A DNA stretch of 64,000 nucleotides from Amaricoccus macauensis_A (GCF_049800915.1 NZ_JBNAFY010000002.1:434001-498000); one strand, 5' to 3'; shown: positions 34,174-43,325, numbered from the stretch's first letter. Notes: a model not told the origin generated them from the letters alone. A program made the numbers and translations.

Positions 34174-34956
34174 ATGCTTCGTATTGCAGCATTCTCGACC
34201 GCCGCGTTGGCACTCTCGGTATCGGCTTCCGCTGCCGCTCCCGCCATTGGGCTTGTGGGCGACAAGACCCTTGTGATGTTCGACACCGAAACGCTCGAGG
34301 TTTCGGGCGCGACCGAGCTCCTGGGCGTCGAACGGCTGCTGGGCATCGACATGCGGCCTGCGGATGGCACCCTCGTTGGAGTGACCGAGGATTTCAGGGT
34401 CCTTGAGCTTGATATCGAGGGCCAGACCGCACGGGAAATGTCCCGGATGGACACGCCGCTTCCTGTCTCGGACATGCCGGTGATCGTCGACTTCAATCCG
34501 ATGGCCGACAAGCTGCGGTTCATGACCGGGACCACCAATCACCGGGTCGATGTCGATACGGGCGCAGTCACAGTCGATGGCAGTCTCGCCTTCGAGGGGA
34601 ACGACATGCACGCCGGAGAAGCTCCTGCAATTGTCGCGGCAGCTTATATCAACAGCTACGGCAAGCCGGAAGGCACAGCGATGTATGACATCGATTCCAC
34701 GATCATCGCGCTGATCCAGCAGACCTCGCCCAACGACGGCACTCTTGCAGCCATCGGCAAGCTCGGCCTTGATGCGCCTTCGGAGACCTATGCCTTCGAC
34801 ATCGAAACCAGCGCGGAGCTGGAGAACACCGGTTGGCTGGTGAACGGCAACACTCTCTACACGGTCGATCTGGAATCAGGCATGGCGACCGAGAAGGGAT
34901 CGCTTGCCGGCATCAACGGCGAGATCCGCGACATCACGGTCCTGCACGAGATGTAA
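34174..34956 (+). CDS. DUF4394 exported protein
   Basis: 260 residues with a clear signal peptide (IAAFSTAALALSVSASAAA, cleavage near residue 21). The mature part matches DUF4394, a beta-propeller-like fold: IGLVGDKTLVMFDTE, GIDMRPADGTLVGV, VDFNPMADKLRFMT and the closing DIDSTIIALIQQTSPNDGTL. Function is unknown; the family is extracytoplasmic and often found with cell-surface or sigma-factor genes. ATG 34174 follows gaaaggac. It ends the plus-strand envelope block. Confidence 0.87.
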   Translation: MLRIAAFSTAALALSVSASAAAPAIGLVGDKTLVMFDTETLEVSGATELLGVERLLGIDMRPADGTLVGVTEDFRVLELDIEGQTAREMSRMDTPLPVSDMPVIVDFNPMADKLRFMTGTTNHRVDVDTGAVTVDGSLAFEGNDMHAGEAPAIVAAAYINSYGKPEGTAMYDIDSTIIALIQQTSPNDGTLAAIGKLGLDAPSETYAFDIETSAELENTGWLVNGNTLYTVDLESGMATEKGSLAGINGEIRDITVLHEM

Positions 34957-34985
34957 TCTGCCGAGACACCATGTTTACAAGAGCA

Positions 34986-35011
34986 GAGGACCCGCCAAAG
35001 GGCGGGTCCTC
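34986..35011. terminator. Bidirectional hairpin terminator
   Basis: Perfect 11-bp stem, gaggacccgcc (34986-34996) and ggcgggtcctc (35001-35011), with tetraloop aaag. It lies between the converging ends of DUF4394 (34956) and the GMP-transferase gene (35031). No long T run follows on either strand. Confidence 0.7.
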
Positions 35012-35030
35012 GAGGTGTGCAAGCTGAGGC

Positions 35031-36485
35031 TCAGGTGCGTGCGTAGACGTCTTCGTACCGGATGATGTCGTCCTCACCGAGATAGGGACCGGACTGGACC
35101 TCGATGAGGTGCAGATCGACCTTGCCCGGGTTCTCCAGCCGGTGGACGTTGCCCACGGGGATGTAGATCGACTGGTTCTCAGTCAGCAGGTGCACATCCT
35201 CGGGCGCAGGGGTCTCGGTGGCAGCATTCGTCACGCGGGCCGCGCCTTGAACCACGACCCAGTGTTCGGACCGGTGCACGTGGGATTGCAACGAAAGCTG
35301 GCCGCCAGGATGGACCATGATCCGCTTGACCTGGAAACGGGAGCCGAGCGAAAGCGTCTCGTACCAGCCCCAGGGGCGATGGTAGCGCGGAAACTCCGTG
35401 GCTTGCTTGCGTCCCTTGGTCTTGAGGAGATCGACCGCTTCCTTGACCCGCTGGCCTTCCGTGATATCGGCCACCAGCACGGCATCGTGCATGGCAACGG
35501 CAACGATGTTCTTGAGCCCGATCCCGATCACGGTCTGATCGTCGGATTCCGAGCGAAGAAGCGTATTCTCGCAATCGATCGCATGTGCGTCTCCGCCAAG
35601 GGCGACGCCGGTTTCATCCGGGCCCATTGCGCGGGAAATCGCATCCCACGATCCCAGATCCGACCATTCCGCCGCAAAAGGCACAACGGCGAGGTTGGAG
35701 GATTTCTCCATGATCGCGTAGTCGATGGAGTTCGACGGCGCGCGGGACCATGCCTCCGGATCGAGCCGCAGGAAGTTCAGGTCGGCCTGTGCCTGCGCGA
35801 CCGCGGCGCGCACCGCTACCGTCATCTCGGGTTGATGCGTTTCGAAGGCCCTGATCACGGCTGGAACCGAAAAGAGGAAAATCCCGCTGTTCCACAGATG
35901 CCTGCCGCCGGCCAGCATGGCCTCCGCGGTGGCAAGATCCGGCTTCTCGACAAAATTCTTGAGCGAGACCGGCTTGGGGGCGGCATCCATGTCGAGCGGA
36001 TCGTGCAACTCGAGATAGCCGTATCCCGTCTCCGGGCGGCTCGGGGCGATACCGAAGGTGACGAGATTGCCCTCCTTGGCGGACTCGAGACCCGAAAGCG
36101 CCGTTTCCCGGAAAGCCGCACTGTCCGGAATGGCATGGTCCGAGGGACAGACGAGCAAGATCCCGTCGGGGTGAAGCTCCGCAGCCTTCAACGCCGCGGC
36201 AAGCACGGCGGGCCCCGTGTTGCGCCCGTCTGGTTCGATCAGCACCGCGCCGGCTGCGCGACCGATACCGGCCATCTGCTCTGTCGCGATGAAGCGGAAC
36301 TCGGAATTCGTGACGATGATGGGTGCAGCGAAGTCGGGATCGGGAAACCGCTCGACCGTCTGCTGAAACAGGCTCTTCTCGCCCAGAATGCGGCCGAATT
36401 GCTTGGGGTAGCTCTTGCGCGACAGGGGCCAGAGCCGAGTGCCGGAGCCCCCGCAGAGGATGACGGGGACGATCGCCTGTGACAT
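35031..36485 (-). CDS. Mannose-1-phosphate guanylyltransferase / mannose-6-phosphate isomerase
   Basis: 484 residues, bifunctional type II PMI-GMP. The N-terminal GDP-mannose pyrophosphorylase domain has CGGSGTRLWPLSR (residues 11-23) and FVEKPD. The C-terminal cupin isomerase domain holds the metal-binding QSHVHRSEHWVVVQG (about residue 405). It provides GDP-mannose for exopolysaccharide or LPS. It is transcribed alone on the minus strand (ManC/AlgA/CpsB type); no polysaccharide genes are adjacent. Confidence 0.94.
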   Translation of the reverse strand: MSQAIVPVILCGGSGTRLWPLSRKSYPKQFGRILGEKSLFQQTVERFPDPDFAAPIIVTNSEFRFIATEQMAGIGRAAGAVLIEPDGRNTGPAVLAAALKAAELHPDGILLVCPSDHAIPDSAAFRETALSGLESAKEGNLVTFGIAPSRPETGYGYLELHDPLDMDAAPKPVSLKNFVEKPDLATAEAMLAGGRHLWNSGIFLFSVPAVIRAFETHQPEMTVAVRAAVAQAQADLNFLRLDPEAWSRAPSNSIDYAIMEKSSNLAVVPFAAEWSDLGSWDAISRAMGPDETGVALGGDAHAIDCENTLLRSESDDQTVIGIGLKNIVAVAMHDAVLVADITEGQRVKEAVDLLKTKGRKQATEFPRYHRPWGWYETLSLGSRFQVKRIMVHPGGQLSLQSHVHRSEHWVVVQGAARVTNAATETPAPEDVHLLTENQSIYIPVGNVHRLENPGKVDLHLIEVQSGPYLGEDDIIRYEDVYART

Positions 36486-36820
36486 CTAACTACTCCTTGA
36501 AAGACTGAACGGATGGAGAGCCGGTTCTTGTGCCGGAACTTGATCCGCCAAAAGGGTTACAAAATCAATCATGCCTGCCAGTCTTCACCGCAATATCGCC
36601 AAGGTTTCATTCGAAGCCATGGCACCCGTGAAGGTGGAAGGCGCTACCGGCACGAATCTAACCGGGAGCGAGAAGGTTTCAAAAGCTTTTCGAGCCCAAA
36701 CAGCTCTGGATTTTCTGAAATGTATTGGATGTGCCAACACGCCACGAACAGCGTGGCCCATTGGAATTATGAAGGGGTGTTCGGCGCGCCGCGCGTGAGG
36801 CAGCGCGCCGTGATAGACTA
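36486..36820. other. Interval between manC-type gene and pdhC
   Basis: 335 bases without a credible gene; a 75-codon plus-strand frame at 36571 has no recognisable features. A GC-rich inverted repeat, cggcgcgc (36782-36789) and gcgcgccg (36803-36810), sits 11 bases past the pdhC stop and could end the minus-strand pdh transcript, though no T run follows. No lpdA (E3) gene follows the pdh genes here. Confidence 0.45.
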
Positions 36821-38143
36821 TCAGGTCAGCATGGTGAGCGGCTTCTCGAGCGAAGTCTTGAGCTTGTCGAGCCACTCCGCGCCGAGCGCGCCATCGATGA
36901 CACGGTGATCGACGGAAAGTGTCACCGACATCATGGTCGCAACCTCGACCTCGCCCTCGGCATTGACGATCGGCTTCTTCACGCCGGCGCCCACCGCGAG
37001 GATCGAGGCGTGCGGCGGGTTGATCACCGCATCGAAGTTCTCGACGCCCATCATCCCGAGGTTGGAGACCGCAAAGCTGCCGCCCTGGTATTCGTGCGGC
37101 GCGAGCTTGCGATCGCGGGCACGCTTCGCCAGATCCTTCATTTCCGCCGAGATGGCCGACATCGTCTTGACGTCCGCGTCCCGGATCACCGGAGTGAAGA
37201 GACCGCCTTCAATGGCCACAGCCACCGCGACGTCGGCGCGTTCGAACTTGAGGACCCGGTCACCCGCCCAGACCGCATTGCAGTCCGGAACCTGTGTCAG
37301 GGCCAGCGCCGAGGCCTTGATGATGAAGTCGTTGACCGAGAGCTTGACCCCGCGCTCTTCCAGTTCCTTGTTGAGCTGGCTCCGGAATTTGAGCAGCGCA
37401 TCGAGACGAATCTCGCGGCGCAGGTAGAAGTGGGGGATGGTCTGCTTCGCTTCGGTAAGCCGCGCCGCGATGGTCTTCCGCATACCGTCGAGGGTGACTT
37501 CCTCGTAGTTGCGATCGGTATACATCTTCTTGATCGCATCGGCATTGGGAGAGGCAGGCGTTGCCGGAGCCGGTGCTGCCGCGGCAGGAGCGTCCTTCTT
37601 GGCTGGCGCTGCAGCCTCGGGCTTCGCACTCTCGACATCGGCCTTGACGATCCGACCATGCGGCCCGCTGCCCTTGACCTTCGTCAGATCAAGACCCTTC
37701 TCGGCCGCAATCCGGCGCGCGAGCGGCGAGGCGAAGATGCGATCGCCGGAAGAGGACGAAGGGGCCGCCGGTGCAGGGGTTGCCGCAGCAGCGGCAGCGG
37801 GTGCTGCCTCAGGTGCCGGCGCAGAAGCCGCCTCGGGCGCAGCATCGCTGTCGCCGCCTCCGCCGGACCCGGCATCGGCCGGGATGTCATCCGCGCTTTC
37901 ACCCTCTTCGAGCAGCACCGCGATCGGTTCGTTGACCTTCACGCCGGCGGTCCCCTCGTCGATGAGGATCTTGCCGAGCGTGCCTTCATCGACCGCTTCG
38001 AACTCCATCGTCGCCTTGTCGGTTTCGATCTCGGCGATGATGTCTCCGGAGGAGATCGTATCCCCCTCCTTCTTCAGCCACTTGGCGAGGGTGCCCTCCT
38101 CCATGGTGGGGGAGAGCGCGGGCATCAGGATATTGACAGGCAT
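36821..38143 (-). CDS. pdhC: Pyruvate dehydrogenase E2, dihydrolipoamide acetyltransferase
   Basis: 440 residues: an N-terminal lipoyl domain (lipoyl Lys in ETDKATMEFEAVDEG, about residue 43), a long Ala/Pro linker, the peripheral subunit-binding domain FASPLARRIAAEKGLDL (about 137-175), and the catalytic core ending in the active-site LSVDHRVIDGALGA. It transfers acetyl groups to CoA within the PDH complex. It lies 10 bases after pdhB. The lipoyl coding region is nearly the same as that in pdhB. Confidence 0.96.
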   Translation of the reverse strand: MPVNILMPALSPTMEEGTLAKWLKKEGDTISSGDIIAEIETDKATMEFEAVDEGTLGKILIDEGTAGVKVNEPIAVLLEEGESADDIPADAGSGGGGDSDAAPEAASAPAPEAAPAAAAAATPAPAAPSSSSGDRIFASPLARRIAAEKGLDLTKVKGSGPHGRIVKADVESAKPEAAAPAKKDAPAAAAPAPATPASPNADAIKKMYTDRNYEEVTLDGMRKTIAARLTEAKQTIPHFYLRREIRLDALLKFRSQLNKELEERGVKLSVNDFIIKASALALTQVPDCNAVWAGDRVLKFERADVAVAVAIEGGLFTPVIRDADVKTMSAISAEMKDLAKRARDRKLAPHEYQGGSFAVSNLGMMGVENFDAVINPPHASILAVGAGVKKPIVNAEGEVEVATMMSVTLSVDHRVIDGALGAEWLDKLKTSLEKPLTMLT

Positions 38144-38153
38144 TGCTCTCTCC

Positions 38154-39572
38154 TCAGCGGTAGGTCACGGCCTTGACGGCGGCGATCACTTCGGGCGTGG
38201 TCACCAGCGCCAGCTTCTCGAGGTTCGCGGCATAGGGCATCGGCACGTCCTTGCCGGTGCAGTTCAGCACGGGCGCATCGAGCCAGTCGAAAGCCTCGGT
38301 CATCAGAACCGACGAGATGTGGCTGCCGATGGAGCAGACCGGGAAGCCTTCCTCGACCGTCACGCAGCGATTGGTCTTCTTCACCGAATTGATCACCGTT
38401 TCGGTGTCGAGCGGACGCAGGGAGCGCAGGTCGATCACCTCTGCGGAGATGCCGTCCTTCTCGAGTTCCTCGGCGGCGGTCATGGCGTAGGTCATGCCGA
38501 TGCCGAAGCTCACGATGGTCACATCCGTGCCCGGCTTCGCAATGCGTGCCTTGCCGATCGGCAGGGTGAAATCTTCGAGATCTGGAACTTCGAAGGTGCG
38601 GCCATAGAGAATCTCGTTCTCCAGGAAGACCACCGGGTTCGGATCGCGGATCGCAGCCTTCAGCAGACCCTTGGCGTCAGCCGCCGAGTAAGGCTGAACG
38701 ACCTTAAGGCCCGGAACCTGAGCATAGGTGGTGGCGAAGTCGTGGCTGTGCTGAGCCGCAACGCGCGCCGCAGCGCCGTTCGGGCCGCGGAACACCATCG
38801 GCGCACCCATCTGACCGCCCGACATGTAGAGCGTCTTGGCGGCCGAGTTGATGATGTGGTCGATGGCCTGAAGCGCGAAGTTGAAGGTCATGAACTCCAC
38901 GATCGGGCGGAGCCCGGCGAAGGCCATGCCAACTGCAAGCCCGGCAAACCCGTGCTCGGTGATCGGCGTGTCGATGACGCGCTTCGCACCGAACTCGTCG
39001 AGCAGACCTTGCGTGATCTTGTAGGCGCCCTGGTATTCGGCAACCTCCTCACCCATCAGAAGCACGTCACCGTCGCGACGCATCTCCTCGGCCATCGCGT
39101 CGCGCAAAGCTTCGCGCACGGTCTGGCTCTTGTAGGTCGTGCCTTCAGGCACTTCCGGAGCGGGCGGGGTGTCGATGTTCGGGGCGGCCTTGGGCTGCGC
39201 GCCGGGGCCCTCGGGCTCGAGGCCTTCGCCGGCCTTGCCCGACGATGTCTCGGATGCGGATTCCTCCGCGGGCGCAGCTGCCTCTTCACCACCGCCCGAA
39301 GCCAGTTCCTCCGCGGCGGATGCATCTTCGCCCTCTTCGAGCAGTACCGCGATCGGCGTGTTGACCTTAACGCCCGCCGTCCCTTCCTCGACGAGGATCT
39401 TGCCGAGCACGCCTTCATCGACGGCCTCGAACTCCATCGTCGCCTTGTCGGTTTCGATCTCGGCGATGATGTCACCCGAGGTGATCGTGTCGCCTTCCTT
39501 TTTGAGCCAGTTTGCGAGTGTGCCCTCTTCCATCGTCGGAGAGAGCGCCGGCATCAGAATTTGTGTAGCCAT
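38154..39572 (-). CDS. pdhB: Pyruvate dehydrogenase E1 beta with N-terminal lipoyl domain
   Basis: 472 residues, about 130 longer than a plain E1 beta because of an N-terminal lipoyl domain (ETDKATMEFEAVDEG, about residues 40-54) and an acidic Ala/Glu linker. The E1 beta core starts near ALRDAMAEEMRRDGDV and contains EVAEYQGAYKITQGL. This fused form is typical of Alphaproteobacteria. The gap to pdhA is 17 bases. Confidence 0.96.
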   Translation of the reverse strand: MATQILMPALSPTMEEGTLANWLKKEGDTITSGDIIAEIETDKATMEFEAVDEGVLGKILVEEGTAGVKVNTPIAVLLEEGEDASAAEELASGGGEEAAAPAEESASETSSGKAGEGLEPEGPGAQPKAAPNIDTPPAPEVPEGTTYKSQTVREALRDAMAEEMRRDGDVLLMGEEVAEYQGAYKITQGLLDEFGAKRVIDTPITEHGFAGLAVGMAFAGLRPIVEFMTFNFALQAIDHIINSAAKTLYMSGGQMGAPMVFRGPNGAAARVAAQHSHDFATTYAQVPGLKVVQPYSAADAKGLLKAAIRDPNPVVFLENEILYGRTFEVPDLEDFTLPIGKARIAKPGTDVTIVSFGIGMTYAMTAAEELEKDGISAEVIDLRSLRPLDTETVINSVKKTNRCVTVEEGFPVCSIGSHISSVLMTEAFDWLDAPVLNCTGKDVPMPYAANLEKLALVTTPEVIAAVKAVTYR

Positions 39573-39589
39573 GTCTAATCAATCCCCCC

Positions 39590-40579
39590 TCAGCGATACA
39601 CGTCCGTCCAGAGCTCGGCTTCGGCCGGCTCCGGGCTTTCCTGCGCGAACTTGGCGGATTCGTTGATGACGCCCTTGATTTCCTTGTCGATCGCCTTCAG
39701 GTCGTCTTCGCTCGCCAGCCCGGCAGATACCAGCAGGTCGCGGACATGATCTATCGGGTCGCGCTCCTCGCGCATCTTCTGGACCTCTTCACGGGTGCGG
39801 TATTTCGCCGGGTCCGACATGGAGTGTCCCCGGTATCGGTAGGTGTTCATTTCGAGGATGTAGGGGCCTTCGCCCGCACGGCAGTGATCCACCGCCTTCT
39901 GTCCGGCATCACGCACCGCGAGCACATCCATGCCGTCAACCGCCTCACCGGGGATGCCGAAGGCTTCGCCGCGCGTGTAGAGCGCAGGCGTCGAGGAGGC
40001 GCGGGCGAGCGAGGTGCCCATGGCATACTGGTTGTTCTCGATCACGAAGATGCAGGGCAGCTTCCAGAGTGACGCCATGTTGAAGGTCTCGTAGACCTGA
40101 CCCTGGTTGGCCGCGCCATCGCCGAAATAGTTGAAGCTGACATTGTCATTGCCCCGATACTTGTTCGCGTAGGCAAGGCCCGCACCGATCGGCACGCTTG
40201 CGCCCACGATGCCGTGGCCGCCGTAGAAATCCTTCTCCTTGGAGAACATGTGCATCGAGCCGCCCTTGCCCTTGGAGTAGCCTCCTTCGCGGCCGGTGAG
40301 CTCTGCCATCACGCCCTTGGGGTCCATGCCGCAAGCCAGCATGTGGCCGTGATCGCGATATGTGGTGACCCGCTGATCGCCATCCTTGGCGGTCGACTCG
40401 AGGCCGACAACAACAGCTTCCTGACCGATGTAGAGGTGGCAGAAGCCGCCGATCTGGCCCATGCCGTAAAGCTGTCCGGCCTTTTCCTCGAAACGCCGGA
40501 TCAGCAGCATTTCCCGGTAGTACGTCTCGAGTTCTTCCTTAGACGCGTTGGGTTTTCCCGTGCGTTTGCCCGTCGCCAT
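39590..40579 (-). CDS. pdhA: Pyruvate dehydrogenase E1 alpha
   Basis: 329 residues from ATG 40579 (cgaggggg upstream); a further upstream start would cross the regulatory palindrome. The thiamine diphosphate motif is GDGAANQGQVYETFNMASLWKLP with the closing ENNQY (about residues 157-185). RYRGHSMSDP is the phosphorylation-loop region. It is first in the minus-strand pdhABC operon, decarboxylating pyruvate. Confidence 0.96.
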   Translation of the reverse strand: MATGKRTGKPNASKEELETYYREMLLIRRFEEKAGQLYGMGQIGGFCHLYIGQEAVVVGLESTAKDGDQRVTTYRDHGHMLACGMDPKGVMAELTGREGGYSKGKGGSMHMFSKEKDFYGGHGIVGASVPIGAGLAYANKYRGNDNVSFNYFGDGAANQGQVYETFNMASLWKLPCIFVIENNQYAMGTSLARASSTPALYTRGEAFGIPGEAVDGMDVLAVRDAGQKAVDHCRAGEGPYILEMNTYRYRGHSMSDPAKYRTREEVQKMREERDPIDHVRDLLVSAGLASEDDLKAIDKEIKGVINESAKFAQESPEPAEAELWTDVYR

Positions 40580-40593
40580 GCGTTCCCCCTCGA

Positions 40594-40625
40594 AATGGTT
40601 TAACGTTGAACCATTCCGGATTATA
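40594..40625 (-). promoter_or_regulatory. pdh operon -10 box and 22-bp palindromic operator
   Basis: On the minus strand TATAAT (40625-40620) lies 41 bases before the pdhA start. Directly downstream, bases 40594-40615 form a 22-bp palindrome, AATGGTTTAAC / GTTGAACCATT, matching at 10 of 11 pairs. The central ACGT and the flanking AA/TT resemble LacI-family operators; the carbon regulator CceR/PckR of Alphaproteobacteria is the obvious candidate by its target range. A repressor here would block transcript initiation. Confidence 0.6.
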
Positions 40626-40810
40626 CTGAATATCAACCGTATGAAAACCCCTTGACGCAGGATACGGGATCAATCGGCAAGAAAGTGGGGGTTGCGTTTT
40701 AGGAAAGCCTGTCCAAACGGGAGTAGGGGAACAATGCTGCGCGGATCGCGGCAAGAATTGCGGTCAATCATTGCGCACAGCCCGGATGCTTTCGAACTGT
40801 TGCGCCGCTC

Positions 40811-41119
40811 TCAGGGGATGATGATCTCGTCTTCGCGCCCCAGGCTGAGAACCTTGCGCGATTGCTCGTCGAGCAACTCGAGATCGAGACTTTCTACCGA
40901 CAACCGGCGCACCTTGTTCTCGGCCAAAGCTCTCTCGGCGCGGATTTCGGCCAGTTCGGTTTCGAGCCGATTCTCCTGCGCCTCGATCTCGATCAATCGA
41001 AAGAGCCCGTAGTTCCCCTGCAAGCCCGTGTAGGTCAGGTAGCAGATGAAGCCGATGAAGACGATCGCGAAGACTGCGCTTCCGGCGCTGAGCGGCCGCG
41101 TTTCTGTGCCCTTTTCCAT
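40811..41119 (-). CDS. ftsB: Septum formation initiator FtsB/DivIC family
   Basis: 102 residues. One membrane span at about 18-38 (AVFAIVFIGFICYLTYTGLQG) is followed by a heptad-patterned coiled coil (LIEIEAQENRLETELAEIRAERALAENKVRRL). FtsB works with FtsL and FtsQ in the divisome. The position upstream of pdhA matches the common alphaproteobacterial order ftsB-pdhABC, but a 231-base gap with a pdh promoter separates them. Confidence 0.88.
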   Translation of the reverse strand: MEKGTETRPLSAGSAVFAIVFIGFICYLTYTGLQGNYGLFRLIEIEAQENRLETELAEIRAERALAENKVRRLSVESLDLELLDEQSRKVLSLGREDEIIIP

Positions 41120-41205
41120 GCCTCGGTACCATCATTTCTTGTATTTTCCGATACCCTCGCAGATTTGCCTGAAGAAAGGAATACCCGACACGTGGGGCCG
41201 GAGGC

Positions 41206-42162
41206 TCACGGCACGCTGCCAATCTTGTCGGCGACAACCGCTCCACGCTCACCCATCGGTTTGTCATGCCCCGTCGTGGTGTCGAGAGAGGTCTGGTGTT
41301 CCATCTCCGAGTTGATCTCGGCTCCAAGCAGCACGATGAAAGCCGAAAGCCAGAGCCACGTCAGTAGAATGATCACCCCTCCGAGCGCCCCGTAGGATTC
41401 GTTGTATGTGCCGAAGTTGCGCACGTAGAGTGAGAAGGCGATCGATCCCGCAATCCACAGCAGCGTCGCGACCACCGAACCCCAGGTGACCCACCGCCAT
41501 TGCGGCGACTCGCGCGACGGCCCGAAACGGTAGAGCACCGCGAGGCCCCAGATGGTGAGAATCGCGAGGATCGGCCAGCGGATCCATCCCACGATACCGA
41601 CCAGAAGATTTGACAGGCCGAGATTGTCGATCAGCGCAGGCAGGGCAACGGTTGCCGCGAGCGCGATGACCGCACTGATGGTCAGCAGGAAGGTGAGCGC
41701 GATCGAGACGAGATAGAGCCGGACAATGCCCCGCTTCTCCTCCTCGTGGTAGGCGATGTTCATCCCTTCCATCAGGGTGCGAACACTCTTGGACGCGCCG
41801 TAGACGGAAATCGACAGTGCGATCAGCGCCGCAATCCCCAGACCGCTGCTGGGCTGGGCGGCAATCTGCTGTGCCTGTGCCTGGATGATCCCGGCGGCGT
41901 TTTCCGGTAGGATCGAAAGGATGCTGGAGAGCTGTTCTTCAACCAGCGCAGGTTCCATGAAAAGACCCGCGATCGAGACGAGCGCACCGATTGCCGGGAA
42001 GATCGAGAGGAGCGTATAGAAGGCGACACCCGCCGAAACGACCGACACATGATCGGTGTTCAGGCTCTGCCAGACCCGAATGAGGATGTCCCGCCAGCCA
42101 AGCCAGGGGATCTCACTTGGGCTCGATGCGTCCCTGCCACGTGTCGCTGCTGCCTCTGCCAT
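41206..42162 (-). CDS. YihY/BrkB family membrane protein
   Basis: 318 residues with about six membrane spans and the family segment SVVSAGVAFYTLLSIFPAIGALVSI near residue 40, then SVYGASKSVRTLMEGMNIAY. Once called ribonuclease BN in error; now viewed as a membrane transporter or envelope protein of unknown substrate. It is transcribed alone on the minus strand. Confidence 0.9.
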   Translation of the reverse strand: MAEAAATRGRDASSPSEIPWLGWRDILIRVWQSLNTDHVSVVSAGVAFYTLLSIFPAIGALVSIAGLFMEPALVEEQLSSILSILPENAAGIIQAQAQQIAAQPSSGLGIAALIALSISVYGASKSVRTLMEGMNIAYHEEEKRGIVRLYLVSIALTFLLTISAVIALAATVALPALIDNLGLSNLLVGIVGWIRWPILAILTIWGLAVLYRFGPSRESPQWRWVTWGSVVATLLWIAGSIAFSLYVRNFGTYNESYGALGGVIILLTWLWLSAFIVLLGAEINSEMEHQTSLDTTTGHDKPMGERGAVVADKIGSVP

Positions 42163-42343
42163 GCCATCTCCGCTTGCCGTTCCGTTGCACGGTTAACTCT
42201 GGCAATGCGGTCTGGTTCCGCGAAAGAATCGCATGAAAATGGAAGAGACGGGCGGGCGTGAAAGATATGGGCGGCATCTGGGCGAACATCAGATGCTCCT
42301 CGGAAGCGCAGATTGCTTCCCCTTCGTGGCACCGGGTTTGCGA

Positions 42344-42367
42344 AACCGGGGCACAACGGCCCCGGTT
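42344..42367 (-). terminator. Terminator of the pgk-fba transcript
   Basis: 9-bp stem aaccggggc (42344-42352) / gccccggtt (42359-42367), loop acaacg. It lies 29 bases beyond the aldolase stop on the minus strand. No strong T run. Confidence 0.55.
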
Positions 42368-42395
42368 CATTATCATCGGACCTTGCAGGTCCCGA

Positions 42396-43325
42396 TCAGG
42401 CCTTGCCGAGATAGATGTCGGTCAGCTTGCCGAGCAGATCGAGCGCGTCTTCGCGGGAGCGCTGGAAGCTGTTGCGACCGATGATCGAGCCATTGCCGCC
42501 GCCGGCGAGGATTGCGCGGGCGTCGTCGTAGACCGCATCCGAACCCTTCGATGCGCCACCCGAGAAGACGATGATCCGGCGGCCGTCGAAGGAGGCCTGC
42601 ACGCAGTGCTTCACGCGCGCCGCGAGAGACGCGATATCGATGCTCTGCTCGGAATAGACCTTCTGGCACTCCGGCTGCATCAGGTGATCGGTGGAAAGCT
42701 TGATCTTGATGATATGCGCGCCGAGCAGGGCCGCGATATGAGCGGCATAGGCCCCGACATCCACCGCCGTCTCGCCTTCCTTGGTCACGCCTTCACCGCG
42801 CGGGTAGGACCAGATCACGGTCGCGATGCCCTTGGAGGCCGCTTCCTTGCGCATCTCGACGATCTCTTCGAACATGTCGAACATGGCGTCGGAGCCGGGG
42901 TAGACGGTGAAACCGATCGCGGAACAGCCGAGACGCAGCGCATCATCGACGGAAGCGGTCACTGCCTGGTTCTTCGCCGCGGTGCCGGACATCAGCGAGT
43001 TCGCCGAGTTCACCTTGAGGATCGTCGGGATCTGGCCGGCGAAGGTGTCTGCCCCCGCTTCGAGCGGACCGAGCGGGGCTGCGTAGGCGTTGAGGCCCGC
43101 ATCGATGGCAAGCTGGTAGTGGTAGTGCGGATCATAGCCGGCCGGATTTGGGGCGAAGCTGCGCGCAGGGCCGTGCTCGAAGCCCTGGTCGACCGGCAGG
43201 ATGATCATCTTGCCCGTGCCGGCAAGCTTACCGGTCATCAGCATCTGGCAGAGCTTGCCCTTGACGCCCGGATTCTCGCCTTCGTAGTAGCTCAGGATCT
43301 TCTTTACTTCAGCTGTCGCCTGCAT
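42396..43325 (-). CDS. fbaB: Class I fructose-bisphosphate aldolase (DhnA/FbaB type)
   Basis: 309 residues. DhnA-type class I aldolase: ILPVDQGFEHGPARSF, GYDPHYHYQLAIDAGL, and the Schiff-base Lys in IIKIKLSTDH (about residue 205). It cleaves fructose 1,6-bisphosphate in glycolysis or forms it in gluconeogenesis. It lies 33 bases downstream of pgk, so the two make one minus-strand operon. Confidence 0.93.
   Translation of the reverse strand: MQATAEVKKILSYYEGENPGVKGKLCQMLMTGKLAGTGKMIILPVDQGFEHGPARSFAPNPAGYDPHYHYQLAIDAGLNAYAAPLGPLEAGADTFAGQIPTILKVNSANSLMSGTAAKNQAVTASVDDALRLGCSAIGFTVYPGSDAMFDMFEEIVEMRKEAASKGIATVIWSYPRGEGVTKEGETAVDVGAYAAHIAALLGAHIIKIKLSTDHLMQPECQKVYSEQSIDIASLAARVKHCVQASFDGRRIIVFSGGASKGSDAVYDDARAILAGGGNGSIIGRNSFQRSREDALDLLGKLTDIYLGKA

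Noticed and set aside
36571..36798. 75-codon plus-strand frame between the manC-type gene and pdhC
   Set aside because: No ribosome site, no motif and biased composition; treated as non-coding.
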